64,000 bases of DNA, taken from contig JAZJZX010000012.1 of assembly GCA_040389445.1 (NCBI GenBank), positions 77,204 to 141,203 on the forward strand, written 5' to 3'. Shown one piece after another: positions 1 to 9,020 of this stretch. Positions within the stretch are counted from its first letter, which is position 1; every line of letters starts with the position of its first letter. This stretch comes from UBA5189 sp040389445. Its GTDB lineage: Bacteria > Chloroflexota > Limnocylindria > Limnocylindrales > CSP1-4. The notes under the pieces were generated by a model. That model did no database searches and was not told the origin of the DNA. It saw only the letters and a list, made by a program, of their open reading frames with translations. The translations under genes were made by a program, and so were the position numbers.

Positions 1-1
1 C

Positions 2-172
2 TACCGGCGCCAGGACGAGATCGGGACGCCCTGGTGCGTGACCGTGGACGTGGACTCGCTCGAGGACCTGGCCGTCACGGTGCGTGATCGCGACACCATG
101 ACCCAGGAGCGGATCCCGATCGAAGGCGTCAAACGCGCGATCCTGGATCGGATGGACGCCGCCCGGCAATAG
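2..172 (+). CDS. glyS: Glycine--tRNA ligase, C-terminal fragment (runs off the left edge)
   Basis: Only the last 56 codons are visible. The reading frame begins before the window and ends at TAG 170-172. The peptide begins YRRQDEIGTPWCVTVD and contains VTVRDRDTMTQERI, which are hallmarks of the anticodon-binding domain of single-chain (eukaryote/archaeal-type, alpha2) glycyl-tRNA synthetase. The family charges tRNA-Gly in the cytoplasm. The single-chain form is the type found in Actinobacteria, Chloroflexota and Deinococcus, as opposed to GlyQS. The next gene on this strand is ppdK, a common partner of glyS in several phyla. Confidence 0.9.
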   Translation, partial: YRRQDEIGTPWCVTVDVDSLEDLAVTVRDRDTMTQERIPIEGVKRAILDRMDAARQ

Positions 173-239
173 TCACGCGGCCGGATCGTGGCGGGCCGCT
201 TCTCCTCCGACCTCGACTGCCCGCCGCCGCCTCGGGCCG

Positions 240-1049
240 CTACTCCCCGCCGGTCCCGCCGCGCGGTTCCTTGCCCTTGGGCCAGTAGAGTTCAGTCTTG
301 ACCTGATCTTCGGGGAACCCGCGGCCAAGGAGCGTCTGCTCCGCCGACAGGATCATGTCGGGGTTGCCGCAGATATAGGCGATCGTGTTCCCGGGCCCCA
401 GGCCGAGCTCGTCGCACACCGGCGCGACGATGGTTTCGACTCGTCCCCACCGGCCCGTCCAGCCCGCGTTCTCCGGTGCCGACCTGCGTGACACGGTCGG
501 GACGTAGGTCACCGGATAGCCGCCGTCGACGGCCCAGCCCTCGACGAGCGCCCGGTACCCGAGTTCGTGCTGGTACGACACGCCGTTCAGGAACACGGCG
601 CGCCGCGGCCTGCCCTCGCGCAGCAATCGCCGCATCATCGACACGAACGGCGCATTTCCGGTGCCGGACGAGATGAAGAGGTGCGTCCGGTCGTCATCCG
701 GGAGGAGCGTGAACTTGCCCTTGGGTCCGATCATCCGCATCCGATGGCCCAGCGGCAGGCGCCAGAGCAGGGGCGTGAACATTCCGCCGTTCACGAGACG
801 GATGTAGAGCTCGTAGCCCTGGGTGTCGGCGACTCCCGGATCAGAGGCCACCGAGTACGGGCGCTGGACAAGCCGGCCGTCGGCCATGACCCCGATGGTC
901 ATGTACTGGCCGGACTCGAACGGCACACCGGGGCCGTCGAACTTCACGGTGATGTACGCGAGCGACTCCGTTTCGTCGGTGCGCGCGACCAGCGTCGCGT
1001 TATAGCGGTCGTCGTCGGGTGCGATCACCCGCAGATCAGGTCCGGTCAT
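240..1049 (-). CDS. fpr: Ferredoxin--NADP(+) reductase
   Basis: A 269-residue flavoprotein of the plant-type FNR superfamily. It moves electrons between NADPH and ferredoxin or flavodoxin in the cytoplasm. Visible motifs are RPYSVAS near residue 80 (FAD isoalloxazine/phosphate binding), GTGNAPFVSMMRRL near residue 130 (NADP pyrophosphate loop) and ICGNPDMI near residue 230 (C-terminal nucleotide motif). The length fits bacterial Fpr (about 250-270). The open frame continues upstream, but ATG at 1049 is preceded by AAGGAG with an 11-nt spacer, and everything beyond it lacks family similarity. It diverges from ppdK across a 243-bp intergenic region. Confidence 0.85.
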   Translation of the reverse strand: MTGPDLRVIAPDDDRYNATLVARTDETESLAYITVKFDGPGVPFESGQYMTIGVMADGRLVQRPYSVASDPGVADTQGYELYIRLVNGGMFTPLLWRLPLGHRMRMIGPKGKFTLLPDDDRTHLFISSGTGNAPFVSMMRRLLREGRPRRAVFLNGVSYQHELGYRALVEGWAVDGGYPVTYVPTVSRRSAPENAGWTGRWGRVETIVAPVCDELGLGPGNTIAYICGNPDMILSAEQTLLGRGFPEDQVKTELYWPKGKEPRGGTGGE

Positions 1050-1215
1050 GGGCCCTGCGGCTCCTTGGTACGTGGATGTTGCCTGCGATGGTACGCGGCG
1101 ACTCAGGAGCGCGGACGGGCCGAACGGTCGGTGCGACCGGGCCGATTCGCCCGTCGCCAAACCGCAACCTCCTCGAAACGCAGGCGGTACGGGCAGGCGC
1201 AAACCGCTCCGAAGG

Positions 1216-1263
1216 TACAATCCACGCGTACATCGAACGACCTCAGCGGCCGTGCCGGCCGCT
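1216..1263 (+). promoter_or_regulatory. Candidate ppdK -10 box and 5' UTR hairpin
   Basis: TACAAT at 1216-1221 is a near-consensus -10 box with no good -35. Downstream, AGCGGCC (1245-1251) and GGCCGCT (1257-1263) form a perfect 7-bp stem with a 5-nt loop, lying in the predicted leader about 14 nt before the AAGGAG (1277-1282) of ppdK. The rest of 1050-1292 shows nothing else recognisable. Confidence 0.4.
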
Positions 1264-1292
1264 CGTGTCCTGCCACAAGGAGTCCGCCCGAC

Positions 1293-4061
1293 ATGTCCAC
1301 TGCATCCCGGAACGACCGCGCCCACCGTGCCGCGAAGCGCTACATCTTCGCCTGGGGCGCCGGCACCGCCGAAGGTGATGCGACGATGCGCGACCTTCTC
1401 GGAGGGAAGGGCGCAGGTCTCGCCGAGATGACGAGCGCCGGCCTGCCGGTGCCGCCCGGGTTCACGATCACCACCGAGGCCTGCAACGACTACTTCGCCG
1501 CCGGCGAACAGCTGCCGGCCGGCTTGTGGGACGACATCCTGGAAGCCGTGCACGAAGTCGAGATCAGAACGGGCAAGGGCTTCGGCGACGCGCAGAACCC
1601 GCTCCTCGTTTCCGTCCGGTCCGGGGCGAGGTTCTCCATGCCCGGCATGATGGACACGGTCCTCAACCTGGGGCTGACCGAGGCGACACTGGCCGGCCTG
1701 GTGGGCCTCACGGGCAATGACCGATTTGGCTGGGATGCCTATCGCCGGTTCATCCAGATGTTCGGACGAATCGTGCTGGAGGTTCCGGGCGAGCGGTTCG
1801 ATCACGCTCTCGAAGCCATGAAGGAGGCTCGCGGAGCGAGCCTTGACACGGACCTGACCGCCGCCGATCTCCGCAAGCTGGCGGCCGAGTACAAGGCAAT
1901 CGTCCGCGACGTCACGGGCCGGGAGTTTCCCGAGGATGCCAACGAGCAGCTCGACCTGGCGATCAAGGCGGTATTCGCCTCGTGGTTCGGCAAGCGCGCC
2001 CGGGACTACCGCGAGTACAACAAGATCGCCCACGACCTTGGCACGGCGGTCAATGTCGTGACGATGGTCTTCGGCAACATGGGCGACGATTCGGGCACCG
2101 GGGTGGCGTTCACTCGAGACCCCAACACCGGCGAGAAGACCCTCTACGGTGAGTACCTGACCAACGCCCAGGGCGAGGATGTCGTGGCCGGGATCCGGAC
2201 ACCACAGCCAATTGCCCAGATGCGCGAGGTCATGCCGGCCGTGTACGACGAGTTCCAGCAGATCGCCGACCGGTTGGAGCGCCACTACCGCGACGTCCAG
2301 GATCTCGAGTTCACGATCGAGCGCGGGCGCCTGTACATGCTCCAGACGCGATCCGCAAAGCGAACCGCGGCCGCGGCCGTCCAGATCGCCGTCGACATGG
2401 TCGGCGAGGGGATCATCAGCCAGGAGGAGGCGATCGGGCGGATCGAGCCGGGCATGGTCGATCAGCTGCTGCGCGACCAGTTCGATCCGAAGGCGCGGAC
2501 CGGAGCCGCGAGGATCGTCAAGGGCCTCAACGCTTCGCCGGGTGCCGCGGTCGGGCGCGCCGTCTTCAGCGCAGATGACGCCGTCGAATGGGTGGCCCGC
2601 GGCGAAAAGGTCATCCTCGTCCGGATCGAAACCTCACCGGACGACTTCCACGGGATGGCCGTGGCCGAGGGAATCATCACGGCCCGCGGTGGTGCGACAT
2701 CACATGCCGCGGTCGTGGCCCGCCAGATCGGCAAGCCATGCGTTGCCGGTTGCGCGGACCTGGTGATCGACTACCCGACGAAGCGGGCGCGATCGACCTC
2801 CACCGACATCGAGTTCGCGGAAGGCGACTGGGTCAGCCTGGACGGCACGACGGGCGACCTCTTCCTGGGCGCGCTGCCGACGGTCTCGGCGCGATTCGAG
2901 GACCAGCCTGAGCTCCAGGCCATCCTGGGCTGGGCGGACAAGCTCCGTCGGATGGAGGTCTGGACCAACGCGGACAAGCCCGAGGAGGCCGCGCAGGCGC
3001 GCCGCTACGGCGCCCAGGGGATCGGTTTGTGCCGGACCGAGCACATGTTCCGCGAGGGCGATCGCCTGGAAATCGTGCGCGGCGCGATCCTGGTGGCGAA
3101 CCGGGCGACGCGCGCCAAGGCCAGGTTGACCGACGGCGAGGCACTGAGCGCAGATGAGCAACAGTCCGTCGAGACCTTCGATACCGCGATGGCGAAGCTC
3201 GAGGTGCTCCAGCAGGGTGACTTCGAGGGCATCTTCGAGGCGATGGACGGCCTGCCCGTGGTGATTCGCCTGATCGATCCGCCGCTCCACGAGTTCCTCC
3301 CGAACCTGGAGGAGCAGCTCGTCAAGGTGACGAAGGCCGGCGACGCGGCGACCGAGGAGGACAGGGAACTTCTCGCAACCATCAAGTCGATGCACGAGCA
3401 GAACCCGATGCTGGGCCTGCGCGGCTGTCGTCTCGGATTGATGATCCCGGACTTCGTGAAGATCCAGACCCGGGCCATCCTCAATGCCGAGATCGCCCGC
3501 AAGCGGGCCGGCGGCAATCCGATCGCGAAGATCATGATCCCGCTCGTCGGCCACGTGAACGAGCTGGCCCGGACGCGGGAGATCCTCGAGGCCGAGGCAA
3601 AAGCCGTCGAGGGCAGGGCCGGCGTCCACGTCGAGTACAAGTTCGGCACGATGATCGAGGTCCCGAGAGGTGCCCTGACCTCCGACGAGATCGCCACCCA
3701 GGCCGACTTTTTCAGCTTCGGCACGAACGATCTGACCCAGATGACGTTCGGCTACAGCCGGGACGACGCCGAGGGTGGGTTCCTGCTCAAGTACGTCGAG
3801 GACAAGATCCTGCCGTTCAATCCGTTCCAGACGCTCGACGATGCGGTCGCCGGCCTGATGAAGATCGCCGCCGACAAGGGTCGGGCGACCAAGCCCGGGC
3901 TGGAGCTCGGGATCTGCGGCGAGCACGGCGGCGATCCCGCGTCGATCGCCAAATGCGAGAAGATCGGGCTGGACTACGTTTCCTGCTCGCCGTTCCGCGT
4001 ACCGGTGGCGCGCCTGGCGGCCGCGCAGGCGTCCCTTGCGGCGGTGGAACGCGACAAGTAG
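1293..4061 (+). CDS. ppdK: Pyruvate, phosphate dikinase
   Basis: A 922-residue enzyme interconverting pyruvate + ATP + Pi and PEP + AMP + PPi, a link between glycolysis and gluconeogenesis. The N-terminal ATP-grasp domain starts with LLGGKGAGLAEM. The phosphohistidine domain carries GGATSHAAVVAR with the catalytic His at residue 471. The C-terminal PEP-binding TIM barrel ends with LGICGEHGGDP, giving the catalytic Cys at 875. Typical PPDKs have 870-900 residues, so the protein is complete. ATG 1293 was chosen because AAGGAG lies 10 nt upstream and the longer open frame has no similarity. It faces malic enzyme convergently, a metabolically sensible pair around pyruvate. Confidence 0.96.
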   Translation: MSTASRNDRAHRAAKRYIFAWGAGTAEGDATMRDLLGGKGAGLAEMTSAGLPVPPGFTITTEACNDYFAAGEQLPAGLWDDILEAVHEVEIRTGKGFGDAQNPLLVSVRSGARFSMPGMMDTVLNLGLTEATLAGLVGLTGNDRFGWDAYRRFIQMFGRIVLEVPGERFDHALEAMKEARGASLDTDLTAADLRKLAAEYKAIVRDVTGREFPEDANEQLDLAIKAVFASWFGKRARDYREYNKIAHDLGTAVNVVTMVFGNMGDDSGTGVAFTRDPNTGEKTLYGEYLTNAQGEDVVAGIRTPQPIAQMREVMPAVYDEFQQIADRLERHYRDVQDLEFTIERGRLYMLQTRSAKRTAAAAVQIAVDMVGEGIISQEEAIGRIEPGMVDQLLRDQFDPKARTGAARIVKGLNASPGAAVGRAVFSADDAVEWVARGEKVILVRIETSPDDFHGMAVAEGIITARGGATSHAAVVARQIGKPCVAGCADLVIDYPTKRARSTSTDIEFAEGDWVSLDGTTGDLFLGALPTVSARFEDQPELQAILGWADKLRRMEVWTNADKPEEAAQARRYGAQGIGLCRTEHMFREGDRLEIVRGAILVANRATRAKARLTDGEALSADEQQSVETFDTAMAKLEVLQQGDFEGIFEAMDGLPVVIRLIDPPLHEFLPNLEEQLVKVTKAGDAATEEDRELLATIKSMHEQNPMLGLRGCRLGLMIPDFVKIQTRAILNAEIARKRAGGNPIAKIMIPLVGHVNELARTREILEAEAKAVEGRAGVHVEYKFGTMIEVPRGALTSDEIATQADFFSFGTNDLTQMTFGYSRDDAEGGFLLKYVEDKILPFNPFQTLDDAVAGLMKIAADKGRATKPGLELGICGEHGGDPASIAKCEKIGLDYVSCSPFRVPVARLAAAQASLAAVERDK

Positions 4062-4109
4062 CACCGCCATCGAGGATCCTCAGCCGCCCGCGTCAGGTCT
4101 CCCGGCGCT

Positions 4110-5876
4110 TCAGGTGGAGCCGACCTGACCCCCGGAAGATTCGGTCGGCTCGGCTCGGAGGTAGGGCGCGTAGGCCGGCCACCACATGGCCTGATCGACC
4201 AGATCATCAACGTCGGTTTCGATGGGCAGGGGCGACAGCCCCACGCGGATCGCCTCGCCCGCCACGCGAATCGCGATGGCGCGCGAGATCGTGCGCAGGT
4301 CGGCGACGCTCGGGTAGAGCGCTCCGACATCGAGTCGATCGCTGGACACGTGGTCAGCCAGGGTCTCGGCAGCCATCAGGAACATCTCGTCGGTGACGTC
4401 GCGCGCCTCTGACACGATCGCCCCGAGACCGACGCCGGGAAAGATGAAGACGTTGTTCGCCTGGCCGATCTGCCAGGTCCGACCGGCATGCCAGACCGGA
4501 GGAAACGGCGATCCAGTCGCAACGAGCGCACGACCGTTCGACCAGGCGACGACATCGGCCGGAACGGCTTCGGAGATCGAGGTCGGGTTCGAGAGCGGCA
4601 GGACGATCGGGCGAGGCGTCCCGGCAGCCATCGCCCGAACGATCGCCTCGGAGAACGTGCCGCCGTGCCCGGTCGTCCCGATCAGGATCGTCGGCGAAAG
4701 CGCCGTAACGACGTCCAGAAGATCCGGCTCGGCGCCGCGGTTTCCCGTGGGGACGGCCAGATTGGCCTCACGGATCGCCTCGAGCGGCATCGCAAGTTCC
4801 TGCTTGTCCGCGTCGAGGCCCGTTCGGCCCTCGTGGACGAGTCCCTGCGAGTCGACGAGGGCGACCGCTCGGCGAGCCGTCGATTCAGCCATCCCATCGG
4901 CCACCATCGCCAGGCGGAGAAGGCGAGCGATGCCGGTCCCAGCCGCACCGGCGCCCGCCATGACAACGCGCTGGTCGGCCCACCGCGTACCCAGGTGTCG
5001 CATGGCGGCCAGGACGCCGGCGACGACGACCGCTGCGGTGCCCTGGATGTCGTCGTTGAAGCAAGGGACCCGATGGCGGTAGCGGTCGAGGATCCGGAGC
5101 GCGTTGTGCTGCTTGAAGTCCTCGAACTGGATGAGACAGCCGGGCCACACTTCGTGGACGCCGGTGACGAAGGCCTCGACGAACGCGTCGTAGGCGGCGC
5201 CCCGCAGACGCGGTGCCCGGAACCCCAGGTACAGCGGATCAGCCAGGAGCGCCTGATTGTCGGTCCCCACGTCGAGTGAGATCGGCAGGGTCAGGACGGG
5301 GTGGATCCCGCAAGCCGCCGTATAGAGGGCCAGCTTGCCGATCGGAATCGCCATGCCGCCCGCGCCCAGGTCGCCGAGACCCAGGATCCGCTCGTTGTCC
5401 GTCACCACGATCAGCCGAACATCCTCGTACGGGGCCGCGCGGAGCACCTCGGGGATCCGGTCCCGATCTGCGGGTGTGAGCCAGATGCCCCGGGTGCGGC
5501 GGACGATATGGCTGAATTCCTGGCACGCCCGGCCGACCGTCGGCGTGTAGACGATCGGCAGGTATTCCTCCATGTGCTCGGCGAGCAACCGGTAGAAGAG
5601 CGTGGCGTTGCGATCCTGGAGGGCCGCGAGGCCGATGTACTGCTCGAGCGCATCGGTCTTCCGTCGCAGGTGCTCGTGCTCGAGGTCCAGCTGCTCCTCG
5701 ATCGAGAAGACGCGGTCCGGCAGGAGGCCGTGGAGGCCGAACGCGCTGCGTTCATCCAGGGGAAAGGCCATGTCCTTGGTCAGGAGCCGACGGTTCAGGA
5801 GCTCGCTGCCGGTGACGTCGATCTCGGCGGGGAGTCCCGCCGCGAGCCGGTCGAACGGGGCGGGCAGCGGTCGCAT
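4110..5876 (-). CDS. maeA: NAD-dependent malic enzyme
   Basis: A 588-residue cytosolic enzyme that oxidatively decarboxylates malate to pyruvate. The sequence shows the large malic-enzyme architecture (about 550-600 residues). These motifs are present: YTPTVGRACQ near residue 110, DLGAGGMAIPIGKL (metal/substrate region), FNDDIQGTA (metal-binding acidic residues) and a Rossmann fold glycine loop GAGAAGTGIARLL. The start ATG at 5876 has TATGCT six nucleotides upstream and no Shine-Dalgarno, which suggests leaderless translation. It ends 48 bp from the ppdK stop in convergent orientation. GAGGATCCTC at 4071-4080 is the only small dyad between them. Confidence 0.93.
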   Translation of the reverse strand: MRPLPAPFDRLAAGLPAEIDVTGSELLNRRLLTKDMAFPLDERSAFGLHGLLPDRVFSIEEQLDLEHEHLRRKTDALEQYIGLAALQDRNATLFYRLLAEHMEEYLPIVYTPTVGRACQEFSHIVRRTRGIWLTPADRDRIPEVLRAAPYEDVRLIVVTDNERILGLGDLGAGGMAIPIGKLALYTAACGIHPVLTLPISLDVGTDNQALLADPLYLGFRAPRLRGAAYDAFVEAFVTGVHEVWPGCLIQFEDFKQHNALRILDRYRHRVPCFNDDIQGTAAVVVAGVLAAMRHLGTRWADQRVVMAGAGAAGTGIARLLRLAMVADGMAESTARRAVALVDSQGLVHEGRTGLDADKQELAMPLEAIREANLAVPTGNRGAEPDLLDVVTALSPTILIGTTGHGGTFSEAIVRAMAAGTPRPIVLPLSNPTSISEAVPADVVAWSNGRALVATGSPFPPVWHAGRTWQIGQANNVFIFPGVGLGAIVSEARDVTDEMFLMAAETLADHVSSDRLDVGALYPSVADLRTISRAIAIRVAGEAIRVGLSPLPIETDVDDLVDQAMWWPAYAPYLRAEPTESSGGQVGST

Positions 5877-5997
5877 CAGTCGAGCATAGACGGCCGTCGC
5901 CCTTCGATGCGCCGCGCCCGGCTTGCGCAGCTACAGCGGCGCACCCACGGATGGAAGCTTGACGACGCAGCAGGAGGCCTCCGACTATCGTTGCCCG

Positions 5998-6306
5998 ATG
6001 GACCAGCCCGATCTCGTTGTCACGGACCAGCGGGCGGCCATGCGCTACGAGGCGCACATTGGGACCGAGCTCGCCGGATTCGTCGAGTACCGCTGGGTCG
6101 GCCGTCGTCGGGTATTGCTCCACACGGAGGTCCTGCCGGCGTTCGGCGGTCGGGGGATCGGCGTCGCGATGGCCCGACACGTGCTCGAGGATGCGCTGGC
6201 GTCCGAACTGCGGGTGACCGTCAAGTGTCCGTTCATTCGCGTCTACGTCGAGCGCCATCCGGAGTACGCAGCCATAACGACACCGCCGCGACGACATTCG
6301 GGTTGA
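5998..6306 (+). CDS. Small GNAT-like N-acetyltransferase (CG/YjdJ type)
   Basis: A 102-residue protein matching the short N-acetyltransferase family (Acetyltransf_CG). It shows GFVEYRW, a central HTEVLPAFGGRGIGVAMARHVLEDAL that resembles the acetyl-CoA pyrophosphate loop, then CPFIRVYVERHPEYA near the C-terminus. The substrate is not known for this family. ATG 5998 is preferred. A TTG start at 5923 would add residues outside the fold. AGGAGG lies 20 nt upstream, too far for normal use, while TATCGT sits six nucleotides before the ATG, so a leaderless start is possible. It converges on modB with 19 bp between the stops. Confidence 0.75.
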   Translation: MDQPDLVVTDQRAAMRYEAHIGTELAGFVEYRWVGRRRVLLHTEVLPAFGGRGIGVAMARHVLEDALASELRVTVKCPFIRVYVERHPEYAAITTPPRRHSG

Positions 6307-6325
6307 CCACCCGGGTGTGATCCGG

Positions 6326-7126
6326 CTAGGTGGCCGCGCCGAGTTCGATCGCTCGCCCGCCGTGCGCAAAGCGAGCGGCGACCAGCACCACGATCGCGGC
6401 GAGCACGAGCACCGAGGCTGCCGCGATGGCGGCCTCGAGATCACCGGACTGGAACTCCGAGTAGACGACCAGCGGGAGCGTCTGGGTGCGCCCGATGACA
6501 TTGCCGGCGAACAGAATCGTTGCCCCGAACTCGCCGAGCGAGCGCGCCCAGCTCATGACGAGGCCCGCGGAGATGCCCGGCCGCGCGAGGACGAGGGTCA
6601 CCGCAAGGAAGACACGGAACTCGGATGCGCCATCGACCCGCGCGGCATCCTGCAGATCGCGAGAGACACCGGCGATGGCCGCGCGGGCTGCCCGGACGTA
6701 GAACGGGGCCGCGACGAAGACCTGGGCGAGGATCACGGCCAAGGTCGTGAACGGAATCGCCAATCCCGCGGCGTCGAGGCCCTCTCCGACGAGCCCCCGA
6801 CGCCCCAGCACCAGCAGGAGGCCGAGGCCCGCAACGGACGGAGGGAGCACCAGCGGCAGGTCCACCACGACCTCGAGGATCGCGGTCAGGCGCGTCGTTC
6901 GGCGGGCGAGCAGATAGGCGAGGGGAGTGCCGAGGACGACCGTCACCACCAGGCTGACCGATGTCGTGACAAGGCTGAGCCGAAGCGCCTCGAGGACCAC
7001 CGGTGAACGGGCGACACCGAGCAACGTTCCGTTGGCCATGGCACGACCCAGCAGCGTCGCCACCGGGACGAGCAGCAGCGCGAGGAGCGTGCCGGCAGCC
7101 ACGCCGACGGGAAGACGCCGGATCAT
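6326..7126 (-). CDS. modB: Molybdate ABC transporter permease
   Basis: A 266-residue inner-membrane protein with about six hydrophobic segments starting at residue 8. The permease-ATPase coupling (EAA) loop is visible as SWARSLGEFGATILFAG near residue 195, with TQTLPLVVY following, which is characteristic of ModB/CysT-type permeases. It works with the ModA binding protein to import molybdate. The start overlaps the modA stop by 4 bp (ATGA, 7123-7126), implying translational coupling. No ModC ATPase follows: the next gene downstream is convergent. The ATPase must be encoded elsewhere or shared with another transporter. Confidence 0.9.
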   Translation of the reverse strand: MIRRLPVGVAAGTLLALLLVPVATLLGRAMANGTLLGVARSPVVLEALRLSLVTTSVSLVVTVVLGTPLAYLLARRTTRLTAILEVVVDLPLVLPPSVAGLGLLLVLGRRGLVGEGLDAAGLAIPFTTLAVILAQVFVAAPFYVRAARAAIAGVSRDLQDAARVDGASEFRVFLAVTLVLARPGISAGLVMSWARSLGEFGATILFAGNVIGRTQTLPLVVYSEFQSGDLEAAIAAASVLVLAAIVVLVAARFAHGGRAIELGAAT

Positions 7127-7962
7127 GACGGGCCAGGGATCAGGGGGACGAACCCGAAGCGGGCCAGGATGGCCTGGCCCGGTGCGCCCGCCAGCCAGTC
7201 GAGGAACCGGTGGCCGTCACCTGGATGGCGAGCAGTGGACGGGACCACGCCCGCGTACGTCGCCAGGATGTTGCTCCCGGCTGGAACGGGGATGACCAGG
7301 ATGGAGGTTGCTGCGAGGGCGTCGGTGGCGTAGACGATGGCGGCATCACCTTCGCCCAACGCAATCTTGGCGACGACGGCCTTCACGTTGTCCTCGCGGG
7401 TCACGACGTTGGCCGCGTAGGTTGCCACGAAGGCGGATGGATCGGCGGCCAGGCGGGCGAGTTGGCGGACAAGGCGATCGGCATAGCCGGTGATGGGCGC
7501 ACCCCCGCCGGCTGCAACGATCTTCACGCCGGGTCGCCCGAGGTCGAGCGCCGAGCTGATGCCGGCTGGATTGTTCTTCGGCGCGATGATCGCGAGGCTG
7601 CTCTGGGCGAAAAGCACGAGGCCGCCGTCCACACGGCCGCCTGCGAGGAGCGTCTCGGGGTTCACGGTGTCGGCCGAGAGGAACACATCGGCCTCCGCGC
7701 CCTGCTCGATCTGGACCCGCAGGGTGGTCGATGCATCGGCCGAAGTCTGAATCTGCACGCCACTGGCCTCCGTATACGCCGGCCCAAGGGCGCTCAGCAC
7801 GTCACGCAACGATGCCGCCACGAACGCGCTGATCACGGTCCCTGGCGAACTCGGTGGCGTGCTCGAGCCACAGGCGGCGAAGGCGACGACGGTGGGGAGC
7901 GCGAAGGCGAGCAGGAAGGCGGGCGCCCGGCCCGGCCCGGCGCGATGTCGCGAGATCGTCAA
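7123..7962 (-). CDS. modA: Molybdate-binding lipoprotein
   Basis: A 279-residue periplasmic/extracytoplasmic solute-binding protein. The N-terminus has a basic region, a hydrophobic core and the lipobox AFAAC, so the mature protein is probably anchored through Cys. The mature part begins ISAFVAASLRDVLSAL, the classical ModA oxyanion-binding N-motif, followed by DVFLSAD and later VVTREDNVKAVVAKIALGEGDAAIVYATDA. These identify ModA rather than a sulfate-binding protein. It sits between modB and an HTH-Mop regulator, with 4-bp overlaps at both ends (7123-7126 and 7959-7962), forming a three-gene operon. Confidence 0.93.
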   Translation of the reverse strand: MTISRHRAGPGRAPAFLLAFALPTVVAFAACGSSTPPSSPGTVISAFVAASLRDVLSALGPAYTEASGVQIQTSADASTTLRVQIEQGAEADVFLSADTVNPETLLAGGRVDGGLVLFAQSSLAIIAPKNNPAGISSALDLGRPGVKIVAAGGGAPITGYADRLVRQLARLAADPSAFVATYAANVVTREDNVKAVVAKIALGEGDAAIVYATDALAATSILVIPVPAGSNILATYAGVVPSTARHPGDGHRFLDWLAGAPGQAILARFGFVPLIPGPS

Positions 7963-8390
7963 CGCGGCCGCTCGACGATGACGTTCGTCGCCTTCACGAC
8001 GCAGATCGCCGGGTCGCCGACCTTCAGATCCATGTCTGTCACCGCTTCGGCCGTCATCAGGCTGACGAGCCGGTGCGGACCAGCCATGACCTCGACCACC
8101 GCGGCCACACGATCGACCTCGACCCTGGTGATCACGCCGGTGAACCGGTTGCGTGCGGATTGCGCGGCGGATCGCGGATCCGGGCTGTCGCGGCGCCGAT
8201 CATTCAGGAGACGGATCACCTCTGCAATCGGAACGAGGCGTTGTCCGCCGTCGGAGCGGTCGAGATTGAGCCGGCCCCCTTGTTCCCAGCGCCGCAGCGT
8301 GTCGACGGTCACACCGAGCATCTCGGCGGCCTCGCCGACTCGAACATGACCGTCGGCGGAGCGGCTACCTGACGGGGTTTGGTCTCTCAT
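7959..8390 (-). CDS. HTH-Mop fusion: MerR-type DNA-binding domain plus molybdate-binding (TOBE/Mop) domain
   Basis: A 143-residue protein. Residues about 15-68 form a MerR/excisionase-like winged helix (VGEAAEMLGVTVDTLRRWEQGG, then RLVPIAEVIRLL). Residues about 78-143 match a single Mop domain (NRFTGVITRVEVDRVAAVVEV, then GDPAICVVKATNVIV), which binds molybdate or tungstate in ModE, ModC and molbindins. By architecture it is a one-component molybdate sensor, and its position as first gene of the modA-modB operon supports autoregulation. No Shine-Dalgarno is visible before ATG 8390. The 121-bp upstream gap contains TTGCTA and AT-rich stretches on the minus strand that could be its promoter, but no clear operator. 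Confidence 0.85.
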   Translation of the reverse strand: MRDQTPSGSRSADGHVRVGEAAEMLGVTVDTLRRWEQGGRLNLDRSDGGQRLVPIAEVIRLLNDRRRDSPDPRSAAQSARNRFTGVITRVEVDRVAAVVEVMAGPHRLVSLMTAEAVTDMDLKVGDPAICVVKATNVIVERPR

Positions 8391-8511
8391 AGCTATGGAT
8401 TGTGGCGTCTTGACGACATGATAGCAAGAGATCTGCCCACATGACTCGTGGCGGGATCGATCGTCTCGATCCCGTTCAACCCACGCCGGCTTCGTTACGG
8501 CAGGGCCTGCG

Positions 8512-9009
8512 TCACTGGCGGGTCTGCTGCCTCTGATCCGGACCCGCGGGCCGGATGTCGTGGATTGCCGCTGCCCGAGCCAGTCCGCGCGCGAACTGCC
8601 AGCGCAGGACGCGGCTGCCGAATGTCCGCATGAACAGACCTGTCAGGATCCCGTCGAACGTTCCCCGATACGTCCGACGCCGGTCGCAGGTGATCCGCGT
8701 GCCGTCGGGCAGTGGGGTCAGGCTGTATCGGATGGTGCCGGAACGCTCGGCGACGTTCGAATCCAGTTGCGTCAGGCGCACGACTCCGGGTTCCGACCAG
8801 TCATACCGCTCGCGGCTCCACGAGACGGTCACGCCTTCGGTCACATCGGCCCAGGTTGAACCCGTGGCGTGCACCGCGAAGACCTTTGGATGCGAAGACT
8901 CTTTCCAGATCCGGGCCCGGGCTGGCCCGAAATCCACGATCGCGCTGAGGACGGCCGCCGCCGGCAGCCACGTCTCGAGCTCCCAGGTGGTGTGCTCGTC
9001 GATGGCCAT
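8512..9009 (-). CDS. SRPBCC-fold (polyketide cyclase/START-like) protein
   Basis: A 165-residue protein with the helix-grip pattern typical of SRPBCC proteins: an opening W-E-L-E-T-W strand, a central RYDWSEPGVVRLTQLDSNVAERSGTIRYSL strand series, then TRITCDRRRTYRG and a long C-terminal helix (ILTGLFMRTFGSRVLRWQFARGLARAA). The family binds small hydrophobic ligands or acts as cyclase/dehydratase, and no specific substrate can be read from the sequence. It lies between the mod operon and two small genes on the same strand, with only 11 bp to the next one. Confidence 0.65.
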   Translation of the reverse strand: MAIDEHTTWELETWLPAAAVLSAIVDFGPARARIWKESSHPKVFAVHATGSTWADVTEGVTVSWSRERYDWSEPGVVRLTQLDSNVAERSGTIRYSLTPLPDGTRITCDRRRTYRGTFDGILTGLFMRTFGSRVLRWQFARGLARAAAIHDIRPAGPDQRQQTRQ

Positions 9010-9020
9010 TCGCTTCGGGA

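Noticed and set aside
4110..4128. TCAGGT/ACCTGA stem at the end of maeA
   Set aside because: Six-bp arms overlapping the coding end with no T-run; chance level in this composition.
6307..6325. CACCCGGGTG dyad between the GNAT and modB stops as a terminator
   Set aside because: Only a 10-bp palindrome with no loop and no T-tract; too weak.
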